Source of the DNA: Tetragonia tetragonoides
Lineage: Eukaryota; Streptophyta; Magnoliopsida; Caryophyllales; Aizoaceae
Direction of reading: 5' to 3'
Assembly: GCA_038025085.1 (NCBI GenBank)
Contig: CM076143.1
Coordinates: 17,097,501-17,161,500 of the forward strand
Length of the DNA: 64,000 nt
A program made the position numbers and the translations under genes. The notes beneath the pieces are model-generated. The model was not told where the DNA came from, did not search any database, and worked only from the letters and a program-made list of their open reading frames with translations. This document shows, piece by piece, positions 59,801-64,000 of the stretch (the first letter of the stretch is position 1; each line of letters begins with the position of its first letter).

Positions 59801-60143
59801 GTTTCGCAAAGGGCAACTTCCTAACGCACGGCCTCGGGTATTCTACGAATTAATTCGTGTAGGTGCGCCTCATGAAGTTTGAACCCATAACCTGGTATAC
59901 AAGTTGCAACTTGTTTACTAGTGAGCAAACACCTCTGGGGTGGTTTTATAATTGTTTAAGACTTTGTTTCTCTTCAAGTCTTCAATGTATGTTTATTAAA
60001 AGGTCACCTTTTATTATTATATCGTGGGGTCTTTTTGCGTGACTTTTACTATAATTGTTTAAGGACCCCTTCTTCTTACTTCACTTCTTTATTATATATG
60101 GTTACTCAACCATAATAACTAAAATGGGAATCATGGACACTAT
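56885..60143. other. Region with GTGACC words and no supported gene
   Basis: About 3.2 kb of AT-rich sequence. The phrase GTTTAAAGGG(T/C)CACTT occurs at 58254 and 58391 (opposite orientation to the words in 56.2 kb). One exon-like segment is listed at 59440-59609. Short frames elsewhere lack support. Confidence 0.45.
59440..59609 (+). pseudogene. Exon-like segment of unknown function
   Basis: After TTTGTTGCAG (a possible acceptor, to about 59452) a frame reads VLLHAHLLKDTNPTFVAG, then ILESDETVGIIAGAHSLLPL and LRFGKRA before a TGA. The composition and absence of low complexity look protein-like, but I do not recognise the family and no second exon was found. Confidence 0.25.
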
Positions 60144-61278
60144 ACATTTGTCCGCGGAATATGAATAGAACAACTACGTTAGAACCAAATGAATATTACG
60201 GATGCATTCTAGAACAAAACTTATTTTTCTACTCGCGATTGTACAGTAGAAGTGACCCTTTAAACCTGAATTGCAGATCTCTTATTTTTTTGCTCGCTCA
60301 TTGAAAGAGGGTGGAAGTGAATGGAGACCGAGGCACCCCCTGCTAAATCATGTTCGGACTCTCGTGTTCAATAGCGAACTTATCAGACTAGCTGAACAAC
60401 CAGCTCAAGCACTGGCCCCGTCAACGTAGCACCAACAAGAGGTTAGCATAGTTACTAGAAGCCAGCAGACACAAGGCATTGAGGGGAATGGGGATTCGAA
60501 ACCATAGCCTTGCCTTGTACATTCGATGTAAACTACAAATGACTCTAAATAAGTAAAATGTGACACTAGATAATAAAACAATGACTTTCTATAAAAATAA
60601 TGTGATCCCGGATAAGTAAAACGTGACCCTGATTCAAACTCGAAGAAAGTGGCCCTGTGAACCCTCAACATTATAAGTGACCCTATACTGCAGTAGAAGT
60701 GACGCTTTAAACCTACATTACAAATCGAGGGGAGTGACCCTCAAACATTGAAAATAGTTTTATCACTTCAAAAGACCGCTAGAGAGCATGAAATGTAATC
60801 AATTATAGAAAGTATCAGAATGACTTTTGTATCCCGGAAGGGAATATAATGCGTATAATCGCTCAAAGGCTCACTTTTTAATCGCTCTGCCATGTTTCGC
60901 CCAGTTTTCCCAAGCTTGGACGATCCAGACTGTGGCTTGTTATTTCATCTTGGAAATCTATATTATACTGTGCAAGAAAACTTATACAGTTGTCCGCAAA
61001 ATATGAACATAACAACTATGTTAGAACAAAACGAATATGACGGATTCATTCTAGAATTATTATAGTTATGAACTTGTAGTGTTGTATCCCGCCATTTCCA
61101 TTTTCAACCATTTGGAGTTTTGGGACCTCACACTACATTTAGACAGCTGGCTTTTTGGGAATCTGTTTCTTTTCCATCTATTCCAAATCAAACAAACTAT
61201 AATACAAGGGGTCCGGCATGTGGGTGATTCATATTGTAAATCAAACAAACTTGTTTTTTAATTTAAGTTTAAAGGGCT
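60144..61278 (+). repeat. 1.13-kb direct duplication, copy 2
   Basis: Matches 55738-56884 throughout, including CGAGGCACCCCCTGCTA, CCAGCAGACACAAGGCATTG and TCGCTCTGCCATGTTTCGCC. The minus-strand B-box phrase is mutated (GGTTTCGAATCCCC). The copies are 4.4 kb apart. Confidence 0.85.
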
Positions 61279-62826
61279 ACATGTAATGACTACGGGCAAA
61301 TATGCAATAATATATAGTGACGCTAGAATTTGTTGAAGTCACCCAAGATATATATAGATTGTGACCGACCTTATATAATAATGAATATCCATGCATGTTA
61401 TGAACTTTACTACCACATCATGGTTCAGTGACCCTAGATAATAATAAATTGACGTTCGACGAGAATAAAGCGACTCAAAATACTTAAAACGTGACCCTCC
61501 CATTATGGTTTTGAACATAGATAACAATAAAATTACTACTTTACAAGTGACCCTAGAATTCAGTAAAAGTGACTCTTTAAACATACATTAGAGATCGAGG
61601 GGATTGATCCTCAAACATTTGAAAATAGTTTTAGAACTTCAAAATCTCGGTAGAGAGCATGAAATTTGCCATAGCCCATATCACCCTTCTATTTGCGTGA
61701 AATTTTAATTTCACACGCAATGTGTTCCTAGAAATTTGCATGTTTAGTCAAGCTGTTCACACGCCATTGAATCTCTGCAAAAAACTCTACCAAAACAAGC
61801 TTTAATGGGACGCGTACCGAATTCAATATACTTTTGTTTCGATAGTCGAGAAATCAGTCTCTTTTTTTCGTTTTGCATTCAATTGTTGCCCCTCAAAGTG
61901 GAGATTTCAATTCAGTCAAAGTTGAAAGTAATTCAACTTCTCCAAAAGCCAATAGCTTTCGATAAATATTAGTTTACACACCGGGTAGTCTACCTGGGTG
62001 ATGTGTGAATTGATGATTGGTTGGGTTTTGATATTTTGTTTTTTTAGTTGAAAATAAAATTTATTTGAGTTCCAATGTACATGCTTATATTTCTTGTCCA
62101 CATCACCCGGGAAGACCAAAGTCGACAATTCAATCTGGGTTTTTTGTATTTGCCCCTCAAAAGTCGAGAATTTAGTCAAAGTACAGGAAATTCAACATCA
62201 TTATTATTTTTTTGATCGACAAGAAAGTCAAGATTAGCTTTACACTACAAGTCTACAATGCCAGACTTTCTTTCTCATCTATAAAACCCCTCATTCTTCA
62301 CATCCATACTCCCCACAACATCATCAACCTTCTCAATATGATTCTTTCTCTTCTACTTTTTTACTTGTGCATCTACCACAGGTCCACAACCCCCCTAATA
62401 AGTTCCATTATCAAATATCCACCACAGGTCCACAACCCCCTAATAAGTTCCATTATCAAAAGTTTTTTAGTTCCTCTTATCTAAACATGAAGGTTTCTTA
62501 GTTCCTTTTAATTTGTTAGTTCATTCCTCTTAAGTAATTGTAATATTCGATTTTTTTTTAAAGCAAGAGCACTTTATTCTCTTTTCTTCTCTCTCTAATC
62601 GGTTGCAACATAATACAACAAATCTCACAAATCGCAATCCAAACATCATTTCACTTCATCTTGTATGAATCTTGAGAACTCTAAAATCATTTGGAAGCCA
62701 TTAGAGTTAAAGAAAGCTAAGGATCAAGCTATATCATTGGCATAATACTCGCCAAATCATTCATAGCTTTTACCTTATTTCTGTACCGATCATCTGCTGC
62801 TATGTTCCATTAATCGAACGTGTCAA
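61279..62826. other. Sequence without supported gene
   Basis: A few more GTGACCCT words to about 61620. From there to 62826 I see AT-rich sequence with two T-tracts followed by GATCGACAAGAAAG (62204) and AAAGCAAGAGCACTTT (62561), which may be minus-strand poly(A) retroposon ends. No gene. Confidence 0.4.
62372..62463 (+). repeat. 46-bp tandem duplication
   Basis: ACCACAGGTCCACAACCCCC followed by TAATAAGTTCCATTATCAAA occurs at 62375 and 62421, with one C inserted in the first copy. Confidence 0.9.
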
Positions 62827-63030
62827 TACTCATGTTATGAACTTTACTATGACATTATGGTTCAGTGACCCTAGATAATACTAAGTTTATTACCTTCAAC
62901 TTAAGTGAAGTGACTCTAAATGTTTAAAGCGCGCGTGGCCGTAGATAATAATAATATCACTAAGTAGTTATATGAACTTTACCATAAAATTATGGCTATG
63001 AACTTAAGGAGTAGAAATAAAGTAACTCTA
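62827..63030. repeat. GTGACCCTAGATAATAC repeat segment (copy 2)
   Basis: Begins ATACTCATGTTATGAACTTT and repeats the order of 54851-55075 with few changes, ending AGTAGAAATAAAGTAACTCT. The foldback arm proper is absent, so only its outer flank is copied. The F-box-like fragment begins immediately after. Confidence 0.8.
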
Positions 63031-63040
63031 ATCAGAATTG

Positions 63041-63509
63041 AACAGGGTTGTCATACCCTCCTGATTGCCGATGTCTTGCGGCTCTTGATGAAACACTGGC
63101 ACTCTTGTGCTCTTCCGATACCTGGTGTAAGTTGTCCATATGGTGTACGAAAGACTTCAAAGATCAGCTTTGGCAAAAATCCTACTGCCAAGAGAAAACA
63201 GGTTTTGGAACCAAATTGTTTATGATTGGAGCCCATGACCATAATGTGTCTGTTAACAACAGTGGCATGTTTGTACAACTTGAAGGTGATAGAGTATGTC
63301 GTTATCTTGTCGGGGGTGAGGCCGAAGAGGTGCTAGCAATTTCGTCGGACTATAAGTTATATTTCATGGCTACCTACGTGGAAAGCTTGGTGTTATCAAA
63401 AGGGTATCAGTTCGAATCTCTGACCCCTACACGAATGTTTGCGGATGATCTTTCAATCCCTGAAGATGAACTTCTAAGCATGGTATTAAATATCGGCGGC
63501 GACATATAG
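63041..63509 (+). pseudogene. F-box-associated (FBA) domain C-terminal fragment
   Basis: An open stretch of about 155 codons to a TAG at 63507-63509. The pattern LALLCSSDTWCKLSIW followed by KDFKDQLWQKSY, TKLFMIG, a V-R-Y segment and ATYVESLVLSKG fits the end of plant F-box-associated domains (an IWvmkdy...W.K segment and a YVESLV terminus). Such proteins recruit substrates to SCF ubiquitin ligases through the FBA domain. The F-box itself is missing and the frame opens just after a repeat copy, so it is a 5'-truncated gene or captured fragment. The internal ATG at 63048 is probably not the natural start. Family assignment is by eye. Confidence 0.5.
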
Positions 63510-64000
63510 CCGCGACCGGCCGCGACATCATAGTTTTTTTCATTTGGAAATCTCTGAACCTCCTGCTCTGGCTCCGGGGATACATAATCTATGTTAATTC
63601 GGATGTTATGTAGTCTACAAAAAATATTGTAGTCTACTTGTTTTACCTTTCATCTTATGTCTACTAGAATATAATGCAACATGCATACCTAGTCGGCTAG
63701 TAGTAATGCAATGTGCATATACGTGGATCGTTCAAGCGGCTATTAGGTAGGAGTGCTGCTGTATTGGATTAGTATTTTTGTCCTTGTTAATATAATTTCC
63801 TTTCTTTGGCAAGCTACAAGCCTGTGCCGTCGTACTTGAGATCATTGTTTTCAACCCCTCAACAAAAGAGCTAACTAGGTATAACCTTAATTGTAGTTTG
63901 TCTGCTTTGGGATAATGGCAAAGCACCGCATTTCGCAATAAACTGATTGAGTGAATGATACCATGTGGACCATATGGCCTAACCAGTACAGGGTTTGAAG
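63510..64000. other. Downstream of the F-box-like fragment, nothing recognised
   Basis: Begins CCGCGACCGGCCGCGACATC and then AT-rich sequence. A short inverted pair TGTAGTCTACaaaaaatattGTAGTCTAC lies near 63608-63640. No gene is supported. Confidence 0.4.

Overview
This window is nuclear DNA of a flowering plant, probably a eudicot. It is AT-rich, full of plant-type Ty3/gypsy retrotransposons, plant Helitrons, MITEs, minisatellites and long (TA)n/(TTA)n tracts. I could not identify the species. I found no complete host gene, tRNA or rRNA. The only non-transposon coding traces I can argue for are an F-box-type C-terminal fragment at the right end (63.04-63.51 kb) and a few isolated exon-like segments.

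Left half (1-32.9 kb): two nested Ty3/gypsy elements of the Tat clade (Ogre/Retand-like). Element A enters from the left edge with the end of its 5' LTR (to 754). A tRNA-Arg-type primer binding site follows (756-773), then a decayed gag-protease-RT-RNase H-integrase (1.9-8.8 kb), then two antisense genes. Element B (13055-30901, 17.8 kb) has both LTRs and a perfect 5-bp target-site duplication (GGCCT). It is inserted inside an exon of A's second antisense gene, which therefore resumes at 30902-32238. B repeats the whole plan: LTR, PBS, gag, RT, RNase H, integrase, two antisense genes, a hairpin satellite, 3' LTR. B lacks the protease and the N-terminal part of gag. Both elements are dead: A has an altered RT catalytic motif and many stops, and B has an altered RNase H catalytic residue plus stops and frameshifts. 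A has no recognisable 3' LTR in the window.

The most interesting system is the antisense half of these elements. In both A and B, two genes lie on the minus strand between integrase and 3' LTR. The first encodes a DUF7745-like protein with one conserved ~102-bp intron. The second is a multi-exon gene with a plant mobile domain (PMD) signature. Each has a GC-rich array of palindromic units (about 21 bp in B) upstream of its start. A TATA-like box lies about 90-100 bp before the ATG of both first genes. The same array-plus-TATA arrangement is present in B's LTRs, so the antisense genes appear to carry LTR-like promoter modules.

Right half (32.9-64 kb): a graveyard of small elements. These are a duplicated element with a GTTAACC minisatellite tail (32.96-34.32 kb); a Helitron family with conserved ends (34.55-41.04 and 52.14-53.40 kb, plus loose ends at 46.3-46.6, 49.1-50.3 and 53.7 kb); a Tourist-like MITE (39.7 kb); repeats around a GATGTGGGACT motif with a poly(A) retroposon (47-48.3 kb); a foldback element with 209-bp tandem units (54.0-54.9 kb); and a 1.14-kb direct duplication (55.74 and 60.14 kb). 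The 54.9-61.6 kb stretch is studded with an AAGTGACCCT(TTAAAC) phrase in both orientations.
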